This document shows positions 32,615 through 44,534 of a stretch of DNA of 64,000 nt, in pieces; the stretch's first letter is position 1; each line of letters begins with the position of its first letter. The stretch covers positions 868,001 to 932,000 of the forward strand of contig JAIXMO010000002.1 of the NCBI GenBank assembly GCA_025677825.1. The letters run 5' to 3'. This DNA is from Helicostylum pulchrum (taxonomy: Eukaryota > Mucoromycota > Mucoromycetes > Mucorales > Mucoraceae). Both the position numbers and the translations under genes were made by a program. The notes beneath the pieces were generated by a model. The model was given only the letters and a program-made list of their open reading frames with translations, did no database searches and was not told the origin of the DNA.

Positions 32615-33974
32615 GATTTTTTTTTATCTTCTTATATTCGTATTATAATCTTTGTCAAGAAGAAAGGAAAAAAAAAAGAAAAGATATATATATACAAGAA
32701 AAAAAAAAAGGAAAAAAAAAAAAGAGATAAAAGAGGGGGCGAAAAAGGAGAATGAAACGAGGGGTGTTATGGTGTAAACAACAAAAAGCAAGTTACTGGT
32801 CGAAATCTTATTTCTATTCGCCTCACGAAAAAGAGGGTTTTTTTTATATGTATAGAATATAAATGGAATATAATTGTTGTCAATTTTCCTTTTACATGAG
32901 AAGGCGTCAAGGTAAAATTCCCAAATATATTGACACTGCGCATCAAACCTAAAAAAGGCAGGGCCTTTACAGCTTATCTTGCAACCGATTTAGAAGGGGA
33001 GAAGCTCGCTTTTTTTTCTTTAAAACACCAGAGTTATACGCCAAAAAAAAACCCCCCACCACCACCATCACCACTGCCGCTGCCGCCAAATTACTCCTCT
33101 TTGTCGCAAAATCGAGAATCGATCACTATGCTTGTTTCTTTCATCACGCTCTAAACGTGTCTATTGTAATCTAACGTTTAACCATCAATCGCAAAAATAA
33201 GACCTAATAAAGAACGCCACATCAATTAACCTTTTTTTAATGAACCTAATATATAATGACAAACAACAACGAACTGTTAAAGAGAAAAATCTTTACGTTA
33301 GTTTTTCTTAAAAGAGAAAAAGAGGACTCTCTCTCTAACTAAGAACCATTTCTCTCTTTATATTCTTGTTAGATGAAAATAACCTTTTACTATCAGCAAT
33401 AACCTGAGGTTTAAAAAAGAGTGCCTTTCCTTTTTTATCAATGCGATTATTATCAAAAAGACAAAGGTATACTTGTTAGTTGTGATAGAAAAGCTGCAAT
33501 ATATCTTTTAAGTAAATATAACTGCATATCGCGTTCAATCTAGCCATTTTAGATGTATACGAGACTTGTTAATCGATAGCTAAAAAGTTAAAATTAATTT
33601 TGCTGTCATTATGTAGTTCCTACGAAACACCTAAAAATTACAAAAATTGTGATTTAACGTCCCCTCTTTAATAAACCTACTAACATATCGGCTGTAGCCT
33701 GTACCTCTCTATCTAACGATTGGCATCGATTTAATTCTTTACACGTGGAGTTTGTCTATATTTTATAATTAAAAAATGGCTACTTATGCACATTGCACAC
33801 ACAAAGCAAGCTAATTAAAACGATGCTTTTTTTTTCATTACGTCCCTTTTACTCCATCAATTACAATTTAAACTAACTTTATAAGACACGTCAAATACAA
33901 AATATTCTTTAAAAAAAAAGATTTTTCTTTATTAGAAAAAAAAAAATTGTCAATTAATCTTTAAAAAGGTTAAT
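32615..33974. other. Intergenic region between the giant gene and uS17
   Basis: About 1.36 kb. The left end should hold the giant gene's promoter, with poly-purine A/G runs (the complement of T/C runs). A CCACCACCACC-type stretch near 33050-33090 is low complexity. No supported gene is seen. Confidence 0.4.
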
Positions 33975-34816
33975 TTAGAACTTGCTGAAGGACTTGGAAG
34001 CACCCTTAGCCTTGGAGACCTTGAGGACGTTGAAACGAACGGTCTTGGAAAGAGGACGACATTGACCAATGGTAACAAGGTCACCACTATTAAGAGGAAA
34101 AAAGTTAGTTAAAACTGGATTTCAAAGGCTTGGTGGAGCCGCTACCTCACCAACTACCTCATCCGTCAAAATAATATAATCTCTTTTTTTTTGCTTTTAC
34201 AAGAGATCATTGTATTTTAGAAAGAAAAAAAAAAGAAAAGAAAAAAGCAGAAAAAAATAGCTTTTTTTTTTCCCAAGTAGAAATAAAATCTTTTTTTTTT
34301 CCTTTTTTTTTTTTTTTTTGCACTCCCATCAAGAAAAACAAAAAGAAAAAGATATTTTTTTTTGAACGAACAAAAAGTAGCGATAGGGTATAAAAAAAAA
34401 GACTGGTACTTACGCTTCAATAGCAGCAGACTCGAAAGCGGGAGAAACATGAGCAGAGATGTTCTTGTGACGCTTTTCGTAACGGTTGTACTTGGGAATG
34501 TAATGAAGATAATCACGACGAACGACGAGAGTACGCTTCATCTTGGTGGAGGTGACAATACCAGTAAGGATACGACCTTGGATGTTAACCTCACCGACGA
34601 AAGGACACTTCTTATCGATATAAGTACCGGTCTTGGCTTCCTTGGGGGTCTTGAAACCGTAACCGACTTCCTTGAACCAACGTTGGTTACGCTTCTTGGC
34701 GTCCTTGGAGTTTTGGAAAATACCAGCTTGCTTTTGGAAAGCCTTCTCGGTCTATTATAATTTTTGTTAGTGCATGTCTTTCAACATATTACGTATATAC
34801 ATACTTGGTGTTCCAT
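33975..34816 (-). CDS. RPS11: 40S ribosomal protein uS17 (S11)
   Basis: Three exons (34816-34805, 34751-34414, 34086-33975) give 153 residues. Exon 1 encodes only MEHQ. Exon 2 begins [13 protein letters not shown] and holds the uS17 core [20 protein letters not shown]; exon 3 ends [20 protein letters not shown] and a Lys/Ser-rich tail. Intron 2 is about 330 nt, long for this window, and A/T-run-rich; intron 1 is 53 nt. The protein binds 18S rRNA in the small subunit. Codon use is strongly biased (AAG, GTC, GGT, CGT), as expected for a highly expressed gene and unlike most neighbours. Identification is secure. Confidence 0.96.
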
Positions 34817-35059
34817 TTTTAATAAAGAATATTTAGAGGAGGAGCAAAATCAACTTCCAAACTTAAATCCTGGTATTTATTTCTTTTTTCAAAAATAAAA
34901 ATTTTTATTACCTGCAGTCACAAAACCCTTTTTATTGGATACACTTATTTCAAGCCACCTACACATACACCACACATATACACATATAGTGAAAAATATT
35001 ACAGGTCAAAAATACAGGTCAAAATTACACTTAAAAAAAAAAAAAACTTTATTTCTCCC

Positions 35060-35980
35060 CTAATTAACGCGGTTCGATTTATGTTGAATTGAACTTAATA
35101 ATTGTACTCTAAATTTAGGTGGAACTAAATCACTTATTCTATGTAACGTTTCCACCATATCTATCGCTTTATCAAATCCACGCAAGTCACATAAGGTAGT
35201 GACAAGGATACTGACGATAGCATAATCTGCAGGAACGTCATTCTGGTTCATTTCATCTAGATACGCCATTAGCCTTGGTATATCCTTCCGCCTTGACGCA
35301 TCCTTTATTAAGATGCCATAGGTCACCACTGTCGGTTTTGTATTTTTATAAACTTCTTGCAACATTGCCTGTGCACTTTCCAAACGCCCTTGTCTTAGCA
35401 GTGTTTTAATCAATGTATTGTACATGACGATATTGGTGCCTGTGTAAAACTGATTGATTTCTTTACAGAGATGGGTAATGGTACGCATATCTACGGGTCT
35501 TGTATTATTGACAATCAAATTAATCAACATGGTATACATGTAAATCATGGCTCGTGCGCTTCGTTTCGATGGTGGGTTTTGGCGATAGTATGAAATAAGG
35601 GTATCATGAACAGCATACATGCCTACTAAATTATTCGACTTATATAATGCTCGTGTTAATTGATAAAGTGCTTCTCGGCTCGGAAATCCTTCTTCTTCTA
35701 ATAGTTTTAAATATATAGCCAGGGCTTCATTCGATCTTCCAAGTAAAGAAAGTTTGTAAATCGCTATGGAAGGTTCTGCAGGTCGTGCATTCACATGTGT
35801 ATTGCTGTATTTTTTCACTGTTGTTAATTCCGCTAAATGACTGTGATAACGTTGTTGTTGTTGGTGAAATACATTTTGAAACTTGCCACATCCCACACAC
35901 GCTGTAATACTCTTTCGTTGCACGCTTAGTGTAGGTATTATACTAGATATAAATATGTTGAGAACGCGAGCATACCGCAT
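35060..35980 (-). CDS. Pentatricopeptide-repeat protein, probably mitochondrial
   Basis: A single exon of 306 residues from ATG 35980. A longer in-frame start at 36067 would add a hydrophobic, poly-Lys leader and is less likely. Residues about 1-55 lack acidic residues and are rich in Arg, Ser and Gln, fitting a mitochondrial presequence. From about residue 70 the chain shows helix-turn-helix repeats of PPR type, for example NIVMYNTLIKTLLRQGRLES and TVVTYGILIKDASRRKDI. PPR proteins bind organellar RNA and act in its processing, stability or translation. The RNA target cannot be read from the sequence. Three or four clear repeats and several weak ones are visible. Confidence 0.85.
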   Translation of the reverse strand: MRYARVLNIFISSIIPTLSVQRKSITACVGCGKFQNVFHQQQQRYHSHLAELTTVKKYSNTHVNARPAEPSIAIYKLSLLGRSNEALAIYLKLLEEEGFPSREALYQLTRALYKSNNLVGMYAVHDTLISYYRQNPPSKRSARAMIYMYTMLINLIVNNTRPVDMRTITHLCKEINQFYTGTNIVMYNTLIKTLLRQGRLESAQAMLQEVYKNTKPTVVTYGILIKDASRRKDIPRLMAYLDEMNQNDVPADYAIVSILVTTLCDLRGFDKAIDMVETLHRISDLVPPKFRVQLLSSIQHKSNRVN

Positions 35981-36170
35981 GCCATCTATTTTTTTTTTTT
36001 TGGTGTTTAAAAAAAAAAGAAGAAAGAAAATTATACACACTACACACACACACAAAAGGGGATCCATGCTTTTTGTTGTCAGGCAGGAAATAAAAAAAAA
36101 AAGAAAAAAGAAAGTAACCCAAATAAGGAAACTGAGATAATTTATATGTGACGTGAAAATTTTAATTATT

Positions 36171-36485
36171 TTATATCATACAACTGGAAACTTCACAGGT
36201 ACCGATTAGCCTTTCATCTCTTGTTCTGTAACTAACTAACCAATTACCATTAGGTAGCCTTTGGTACAAGTTTGAGTAAACGTTGGGATGATGTGATGCG
36301 ATTGAGATTGTATCACTATCGTCAGGTAAGAACAATGTACTTGAAAGACTAGTGCTATCAGTATCATTATAAATAGAAGGACAAATGATGGTATCTTGAT
36401 CATCTTGTTGTGGTTGCTTTTCCTTCTTCTTTTTTGATAGTAAAGAACTACTGATAATACTTTTTAAATGTTTAATATGTACCAT
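36171..36485 (-). CDS. Small unknown protein, 104 residues
   Basis: ATG 36485 opens an uninterrupted frame. The N-terminal 25 residues are basic (HIKHLKSIISSSLLSKKKKE). The middle is Ser/Thr/Asp-rich. The C-terminus, YQRLPNGNWLVSYRTRDERL, looks like a short folded motif. No family is recognised. It sits between the PPR gene and MKT1, all on the minus strand. Composition and natural-looking C-terminal sequence argue for a real gene, but its length makes this uncertain. Confidence 0.5.
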   Translation of the reverse strand: MVHIKHLKSIISSSLLSKKKKEKQPQQDDQDTIICPSIYNDTDSTSLSSTLFLPDDSDTISIASHHPNVYSNLYQRLPNGNWLVSYRTRDERLIGTCEVSSCMI

Positions 36486-36732
36486 TATTTTAACTGCTTG
36501 AAAGAAAAAAAGGGAAAAAGAAAAGACAAAAAAAAAAAAAAAAAAAAAAAAGATATTTATATCAAAGGTAAGTAACTTGGATGCAACCTTACAAAATTGT
36601 ACATTTGAATTTCGGCAAGTAGTAGCAGTATATATTTTAATTACACCTAATGATAAAAAAAAAAGATCCTCGGTTTATTATTATTACAAAAAAACGTACG
36701 CTTTTTTCTGGTTTTTTTTTTTTTTTTTTTAC

Positions 36733-39365
36733 TTAAAACTTGTTTTGGTTAAGCCATTGATTAGCGTCAGCAAACATACCAAAAGTACTAGCAGTAACAG
36801 ATTGAGACTTTTCAAGTGATTCAACTGCTTTGAATAACTGTAGCCAGAACTCAAAACCCTTTTGCAAATCAGATTTTACACTTATGCAAGTTGGGAAAGC
36901 CTTTTCCGTACTAGACAATGCTTCTACAGGAGATTGACCTTCTACAATTCTTTCCAAGTAATGTTTACATACAAGGCCTAAAGCTACATTTGGATCAGCC
37001 AAGTAAGGAAGACTAAGGCAAGGGAATTAATTAAAAAAAAAAAAAAGTAAACAAATAAACAAATCCTTTCTGTTACCTGTCAGCAATTTGATAATAGTCA
37101 TTACGTTCCTTCTTTACCAAGTTATTCAAAAATAATGATAAAGTCAACATTTCACACAGGTTTCGATAACTGCGATTTAAAGCCTTGACAAAACTGTTAA
37201 AGACAAGTAAATCCCTATTTAAAGGACCAGACCAAGGAGAACTCTTCAAGTTCATAGGTAGTAATGATAATGCACGAGAAAGTAATATGATATTTTTCTT
37301 TTGGAATTCTATAGAAAAAAGTAAATAAATCAGTACATACACACACATATAAAATTCTTTTGTTTACCATCACCAAGAGGTTGAGAATAAGTTTTACTGT
37401 ATTCCTTATTTGTTAATACTTCAAATCGAATTAATTCAAGTGCGGTTAATAAAGATTCCGGTTGTTGTGTAATTGCCGATGATGATTTTAATGCTGTAGA
37501 GAGAGCTTGTCCCCAAGGAGTATAAATATGCTTTGAACAACTCAAGAAATCTCTAATCTCTAACGTCTTCCACAACACGTTTGCTACAATTTGATTCTTT
37601 TCGACCAAGACATGTTGCTCTTGTGAGATCGTTTTACTGGCTTTACTTTCACTTTCGACCGATTGGATACAAAATTTGATATCAATGTCGTTTACTTTTT
37701 GTGTGTGTAATTCTTGTTCGATGAATTCTTTGGGTACGTTCCATGAACTTGTTTTTTCATATATGGTGTTCAAGGATGTGCAATCGGTTCGGTTCTCTGT
37801 GGTGGGTTGATGACGCATGATTTGCTCTTCGTTGGGTTCAAACCAAAAGTAACTACTGACTTTACGCGTCTTATAAAATGGATGGAGTGGTTGGGTTAAT
37901 AAACTTAATGTCTGTGTGCGAATATTAAGTAACTGAGTCAAGAAATTATGGTACTCAATTGATTCTCCATTATCTAAAGGTGCACTCTCAATTAATACGC
38001 CAGATACCAAACTATTGACAGACTATAAACAACATGTTATTAACATTATCAACTACAACAACAACAACAAAAAACCCTTTTTTTTTTTTACCTGAGGTCC
38101 AATTAACCCACGCATCAAATAATAATAAACTTCGTCTGGTAAACGATATCCAATAAACTCATGAATATCATTAGGTGCATTTTCAACATTCATTGGCTTG
38201 ACTTCTCCTTCCTCGTTAATAACTAAATGGTATTTTACTGCACAACGTGTACGACAAAACGTATCAATATAATTAGTCTTTGCAACCACAATATTATCCG
38301 AATAAGCTTGAACCGCATTAAATCCTGTCTTGTGTTGTTTAATTAAATCGTGCACACCTTCAGAAAAAAATTATAAGTTTACTCCCTCTTTTTTTTTTTT
38401 ATTTCATTATGTGCTTACCGTTAAATGTGAAACTGACTTGTGAAGTATTAAGTGGAGGAAAAGTAGGGCAGTATTCAAACCCGGCTAATATACAGATATC
38501 TAAAAACTGTTCGTCGGATACATGCAAGTCTTGAAGCACAGTTCTTTTACTAACCCAATGATAATTTCCTTTTTCTAAATCAATTGTTGTAATCATCTTG
38601 TCAATATCCCACATTAGTAACTCCGAACCACCACAAACTGCATTCACAAGTTGTCTAGGATGATTATACATAAAAGCAAGCTATTTTGTTTAAAAAAGGG
38701 CGGAGGGAATGATTCAGTAACACACAACCAAGAAAAAAATATTTTTTTTTTACCTGTGCCCAGGCAGAATAGGGTGCGCGAATAAACTCAACATTATTCT
38801 TATTCAAGATATGAATAACCGTGTTAAGTAATTCAGCAGAGTTAATACCAGAACTGCTTGCCCAATTACTTAAAGCCAAGTCAACTTTCCCTCTATCGTA
38901 AAAGTCCCACCCAGCAGCGCGATGACTAGGACGAGAATCTTCTGTTGAAAACGGTTTGTCTTTACGAATAATAGATAATCCAGAAAACACAAAGATGGGT
39001 TGAATTCCAACAGACCTATAAACGCGAAATATGTGTAAGGAGGAGGTTCATCATTTAACAATAAAAAAAAAGGCTTTACTTGTATCCTTTCAATTCTCTT
39101 TCAATAGTTTCTACTAGTCGAAGTGGTAATCCTCCCATGGCAGTTACTGCATTTTCTTTAGCAACTACTTTACGTAACCAATAATTTCCATCGATTCCTA
39201 ATCTAGTTTCTTTTAATTGAGAAACTGCAGATGTTTGAATCAAGCGACGCTCCGCCGTAAATACTTTTTTTTAAAAAAAACCAAAAAGTTTTAGTCTTTT
39301 AATACATGAAAAAGTTCCAAAATAAAACAGAACGTTAGTTTACTATCAAAGTGACGAATAGGCAT
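36733..39365 (-). CDS. MKT1: Mkt1-like post-transcriptional regulator (XPG-like fold)
   Basis: Eight exons (39365-39344, 39263-39080, 39015-38754, 38680-38419, 38357-38092, 38022-37368, 37308-37077, 37012-36733) give 720 residues; every intron is GT-AG with consistent phase. Exon 1 encodes MPIRHFD. Exons 2-4 form the XPG N/I-like part: RLGIDGNYWLRKVV, GIQPIFVFSGLSI, VEFIRAPYSAWAQLA and FLDICILAGFEYCPTFPPL. Exon 5 has the Mkt1 segment DIHEFIGYRLPDEVYYYLMR. Exons 6-8 carry the C-terminal domain, with NLLTQP-like TLSLLTQPLHPFY and SSPWSGPLNRDLL. Yeast Mkt1 acts with Pbp1 on polysome-associated mRNAs; that function is inferred. XPG catalytic acidic residues are not fully evident, as usual in this family. 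Confidence 0.92.
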
Positions 39366-39501
39366 TTTTTTGGTTTTTTTTGCTGCTTTCTTGATAGATG
39401 TTTTTCGTATTTCCTACTTGTTTTTTTAAAAAAAAAATTAGCGTAAAGACAAGAGAGAGAAGAGCAGCAGAACAAGCCGGACATTAAAATACAGGTTTAT
39501 T

Positions 39502-39585
39502 TTATTTTAAATTTACAGTGGTACAAGCAGCAGATAAGTTTTGATTGTTAAAGAGTCTTTGACGTCTTTGACGTCTTTGAACCAT
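39502..39585 (-). CDS. Candidate 27-residue microprotein with TATA box
   Basis: ATG 39585 opens a frame for a basic peptide starting MVQRRQRRQRLFNNQ and ending at a TAA followed by AATAAA. TTTATAAAAG (on the minus strand, about 39617-39626) lies about 35 bases upstream, a good core-promoter distance. The start includes a 9-bp direct repeat (GTCTTTGAC on the plus strand, three times). No family is recognised. It may be a real short transcript or chance. Confidence 0.25.
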   Translation of the reverse strand: MVQRRQRRQRLFNNQNLSAACTTVNLK

Positions 39586-42500
39586 AGTGTAGTAACAAAA
39601 AGAATTGAAAATTGGTCTTTTATAAAGCATTCTATTTTTTATCTTTTTGTTCGGATGTACGCATACAAATCTTGACTTGGCTAATTTCAAACGAGCATCT
39701 TCTCACCCAATAACTCATGCGAAAAGCTTCGGATTAGGGCACATCAGTATCAGAGTTCAGATAACTTCTAAGCGTGATTTTTTTTTTTTTCTCTTGCTCA
39801 AATAAAATTTTCAGCAGGTTTATGGACTAACGGTATATAGACATTCTATCTTGTGGTTTTCCAGATACTACTACATGATTGGAGCTCGGTTGCTCTTAAA
39901 ATTGAAAGAAAAAAGACCTGTTTGGTGTATTTTGTACGTCGAACAAGTCGTATATTCATTGAGGTCTGGAGTATATAGCCTTCAACAACTTGTTTTGGCC
40001 CTGTACGTGCGCTTTTTCTAAATAAGTATTATACAACTGTTTAACTAGACGGTATCAAGATATTGTTGGTACTTGCATTGGGCTCTAAACAGAGTTTTTA
40101 AATTGCTCTTGGTAAAAAGAGAAAGTCTGAATTGATTCTTCCCTAAAGATATATGAGTTTCCACATTTCTTTTGTTAGGTTTATTTCCAACAGTCAAAAA
40201 AAAAGGGGGGGGGGGGGCTCTCGGTTTTGTGAAATAGGATTACATTCGTATTTAAAATAGTCGTAATAACGATGTTAAAAGGAGAAGGGATGGAACAGGT
40301 TATCAAGAATTCCGCTCTACTGTACTTTCTTGCTTTGTGATAAGGATGTATGTGGGTTTTTGTTTCGTCTTTAACACAGTATTTTGTTTTTTGATTGCTT
40401 TATCAGCTTAGTTTTTCTTTGAAATACTTTTTCGTACCTTTTGTTTTCCTTCTTCTTCGAATTTCCTTTATCATAAAGATGACTTCTTTCGCGGATTTAT
40501 TGGTATATATTACACCATGAACTCATTGCCGGTTTTCTACTCCCAGTTTTCGTTTAATATGTCCCAACTCTCCCGTCACCCGAGTACAGACTATTAATTA
40601 TTATCTGGAAAGTGCTAGAAACAAAAAGGCAGAATAATTCATATAAGGTAATAGTTAAGCTCCTTTAAAAAGATGCAGGTAATGGGTTAGAATACTTTAT
40701 TTCTAGCACTAAAAAAAGTATCAAAGAGGGTGTAAGCTAATTATAGCTTTAAAAAAAAAGTTCCTTAGCATATGAGTCATTACAACAAAACTCGGAACTC
40801 AGTTTTTTTTTTAAAAAAAAAAGAGCTTGTCAACTTGTGATAAATAACGCATTAGTGTGGGGAGAATAATATACTTTATTTTTTTTCAACCGTGGCAGAT
40901 ACCAAGTTGTACTCCTTAGTCAGCAAGTCGTTGTCAATATGTTTATAATTAACCTTATAGTCATTATTGTAGTCTCGAGACAGAGAAAAAAAAAATTAGG
41001 ATAGAATCACTGACAGCACAAAAAAAGACGTCCCCTTTTGCTGTAAACTCTTTTTTAATACACTTTGTAGTTTATATTGGGTTAAATGATTTTTTTTTTC
41101 TGTTATCAAGTTACCTGGTATGTAGGCACTTGATACATAAATTAATTGAAAGAAAACTTTTCTATTAAGCCCTTAAAAAAAAAGTTTAAAAAGTCAAAGA
41201 AGGCTCGACTTATTCTACCGTCCAGCATATGCATACATAAAATGATTATAATCAAGTAGAACATGTAAATCACCTGTACGGAACGTGTTTATCTCATCAT
41301 AGAAGTTGTATTTATTGAAACATTTTTCGACAGCTGATGCAAAGTATACTTTTTATGCGAACTTCTTTTCCGTTACATTAGTCAACGTTTTTTTTTTTTT
41401 TTAAAAAACGAGAAGAATGTTTTTTTTTTTAAAAACCAATTGAATTTTTGACAAATAACAAAAATGGAATTTTTTTTTCTAAAAAAAAACCTTCTTTTGT
41501 TTATTACTGCTACTATAACATTGTAAGGGGATATTAGTGTAACATGTGTGGGTAAAGAAACTGATCAGAAATCGCATGCAAGTTTTTAATGGTCCAAAAA
41601 AGCATCGGGATACTCCAAATACAATAATATGCATATTTTAAAAAAGTAAAATTACCAACTAATAACGCCAAGAAGATAATAACTACAATAAAAGACTTTT
41701 TTGTTTTGTTTTCAATGTAGTACTGACGATAAAAGGACACACTAGCACCGGTCTTTACTTTATTTCGGTTAAATCTCTACACCCAAAAACAAATAAATTA
41801 AACGTTCAAGGTATACGCTGCCAACTTTAAGATGATACAATAAGCGATCCGATCTACGCGTAAAAAAATCCTCCCAACGTTTTCCTTTACGTTACCATAT
41901 ATATACTTTCCGTATTAGATTAATCCTTTATCTTTTTCCCACATTTGACGTGAAGTTACCAATAGATGAAAGCACTCTTATCAAGAGGCGACAATAAAGG
42001 TTTTTTTTTTTTTTAAGCCATCAAACATATAAATATTTATATAGTCCTTATGACGCAAGAAAAAACAAGTTTCTCGCACACAAAAACTAAATTGTAAATA
42101 GTCTCTCTTTTTGATAAATTATAATAGACCAAATTGGTCGAGAACGTTTTGCAAAAACGAGGGGGTTGCGTATATATCATAAAAACAACCGGAAAGGAAG
42201 GCAAATACAAAATTTATTCTTTTCCACATATCAAATGCATTATTCGAAAAATGCCAGAAATGTACTTGGTTTTTTAAAAGAAAATACTCGAGGTAAATAA
42301 ACAAGAAATACTATATCTGACCATTTGACCGGAATAAGGACTTCAATGCAAACAAAATATATACAACAGATGTTCAATCTATGATGTGATTCTTGTACAA
42401 TTTTTTTTTTTTTTTTAGATGCGATGGACCTTGATAAAACAACACTATTTCTATTCAATTAACAAAACATCAATGGTTTACCGTCGATATAAAAAAAGTA

Positions 42501-42732
42501 TCTCTTTTTTTTGCACGACACAGTAAAATATGTAATATGGTCGGTACTTTAAGAACACACAATACACACAACACACTCTCTCTTCTCTGTGACTATTTCA
42601 CCCTTCCTTTCGTTAGCTTTTTTTTTTTCCCCTGAATAAAATATATAAATTAACTTTTTTATTTTTTTTAATTTTTTCTTTTTTCCCCCTTCCTTCAAAT
42701 TTTTTTTTTTTTTTAAACATAAATCGAAATTA
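39586..42732. other. Gene-poor intergenic region of about 3.1 kb
   Basis: No supported coding frame on either strand. It is rich in A/T homopolymers, including several of the form T8-A8 that make short hairpins, and contains a run of 13 G (40205-40217). The right end, dense in C/T runs, should be the promoter of the MFS gene at 42733. Repeats linking it to other parts of the window were not seen. Confidence 0.4.
40205..40217 (+). repeat. Homopolymer of 13 G
   Basis: A run of 13 G immediately follows A9. Long G runs are rare in such AT-rich DNA, where nearly all long homopolymers are A or T. It could form an intermolecular quadruplex or be a mutable microsatellite. Confidence 0.9.
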
Positions 42733-44534
42733 ATGGCAGGAAACTCAAATATAAAACATACCAGTGCATGGAGTAGAGCACGTCGTTCCAAGCTTGGTAT
42801 TGCCTCTGTAGTAGCACTTACTTTATTTACGTAAGTTTTTATTTGTCACAAATATTTATCAAAAAAGTTCTAACCTGTGTAAAAAAAAAAAATGACAGAG
42901 ATATGTTGGTTTATGGTGTTGTAATTCCTTGTCTTCCTATGCTTGTGATTGAAAGATTAAAAGGAAATTCTGCAATGGTTGGATTTTTATTTGGATGTTA
43001 CGGTATGTTTTTTTTAAAAAAAAGGTTAAATTATTTATTGACGTTGTGAGTGTAGCCTTTGGTTTACTTGTCGCAACTCCTGTGTTTGCAATCTTATCCG
43101 ATCGTTATCAAAATCGAAGATACCCAATGATTGGTGGCATGTTGGGTCTTGTTGTTTCTACTTTAGCATTTGCCGTAGCCGATACCTACCCATTATTAGT
43201 ATTAGCTAGAGTAGCTCAAGGTGTAGCTGGTGGTGCATCATGGTAACAAGAGAAAATTTTTTCGCTTCTTTTTTGTTACCCAAATCTGATCTTTAAAAAA
43301 AAAAAAAAAATTAGGACAATTGGTTTAGGTTTATTAGCAGATGTTTTCCCTACAAAGAGTTTAGGTGTGGTAATGGGTACAGTACTTACAGCCCACACAG
43401 TTGGATTTGCCATTGGACCTGCGGTTGGAGGATTTCTATATGAATACGGTGGGTTCTCAGCTCCCTTCATCTTTTGTGCTGGATTTGCCGTCATTAACTT
43501 TCTCGCTATTGTTTGGTTGGCGGAGCCCCAACATGATCATATTGAAGACACGTCCGACCATGTTTCACGAGCTCAAGAGAATATCGATGATGAGTCCACA
43601 CCATTGGTTCAAAAGACAGGTGGCAGTAAAAAGAAGGTTCAGCTCACCATGATCGATCTGTTAAAGAACTGGAGAATCATGTCTTCAATTCTGGTCGTTA
43701 TGGTCAGCGCCTCTGTATTCTCTGGTGTTGAACCTGCATTACCTATTCATTTACAAGATACTTTTAACGCATCTGCATCAACTGTTGGCTGTAAGTTACC
43801 GAAAAAAAAAAAAAAAAAAAAAAGTATATTCATCGGGCGACTAATTTGTTTTTTGGGGTTTTATTAGTGGTTTTCGTAGCAATGGTAATTCCTGCTTTCC
43901 TCGCTCCTGTCATTGGTCATATTTCTGATAAGGTATACATTTTTTTTTTCCGGGTACTTTTACGTTGTACCTGTTATTTAATTTTTTATTTTTTTTTGGT
44001 GGCAATTAGGTTGGTAGACAAGCTATCACAGCAAGTGGTTTGATTTTGATGGCTATCGTTGCTCCATTAGTTGCTCTCAATTACTCTTCCATTTACTACA
44101 TCATTCCTCCTCTCATGGTATTCGGATTTTCTAGTCCTGTCACACTCACTCCTATCCTTCCAGAAATGGGTGAAACCGTGAACGAAATGGTACGTTACCA
44201 AAAAATTATATCTTTTATGATTTTGTTACTAATTACTGCTATAAAAAAAAAATAGGGTGGTGCAGCATATGCACAAGGTAATACATAAAATTAAGTTCTT
44301 TTTTTTGCATATTCTAACCTTTTTTTTTAAAAAAAAATAGTGTACGCTTTGTACAACATGGCATATTCCATTGGTATGTTTGTAGGTCCTGTGGTTGCTG
44401 GTTTGATCATGACTGCATATGGTTTCGAGACCTTGATGCTTGTCTTTAGCGTGGCACTCATTGCATGTAGTCCTATTATGATTGATTGGGTAGCTGTCTA
44501 CAGAAAGACAGTTTCTTGCTTCCGTCGCAATTAA
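42733..44534 (+). CDS. MFS transporter, DHA1/vesicular-amine-transporter-like
   Basis: Eight exons (42733-42830, 42899-43002, 43056-43242, 43315-43790, 43868-43932, 44010-44189, 44256-44277, 44341-44534) give 441 residues with GT-AG introns throughout. Exon 7 is only 22 nt. The first helix has LFTDMLVYGVVIPCLP, typical of this branch; motif A is DRYQNRRYPMIGG after helix 2; motif C-like sequences are GFAIGPAVGG and YNMAYSIGMFVGPVVAGL. A central loop of about 60 hydrophilic residues splits two six-helix halves. Proton-driven antiport of amines or drugs is the family activity; the substrate is unknown. Phase matching across all seven junctions makes the model strong. Confidence 0.9.

Noticed and set aside
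34217..34516. Minus-strand Phe/Lys-rich frame in the uS17 locus
   Set aside because: It overlaps uS17 intron 2 and exon 2 in the wrong frame.
42119..42791. Minus-strand frames before the MFS gene
   Set aside because: They fall in low-complexity promoter sequence and lack recognisable protein features.
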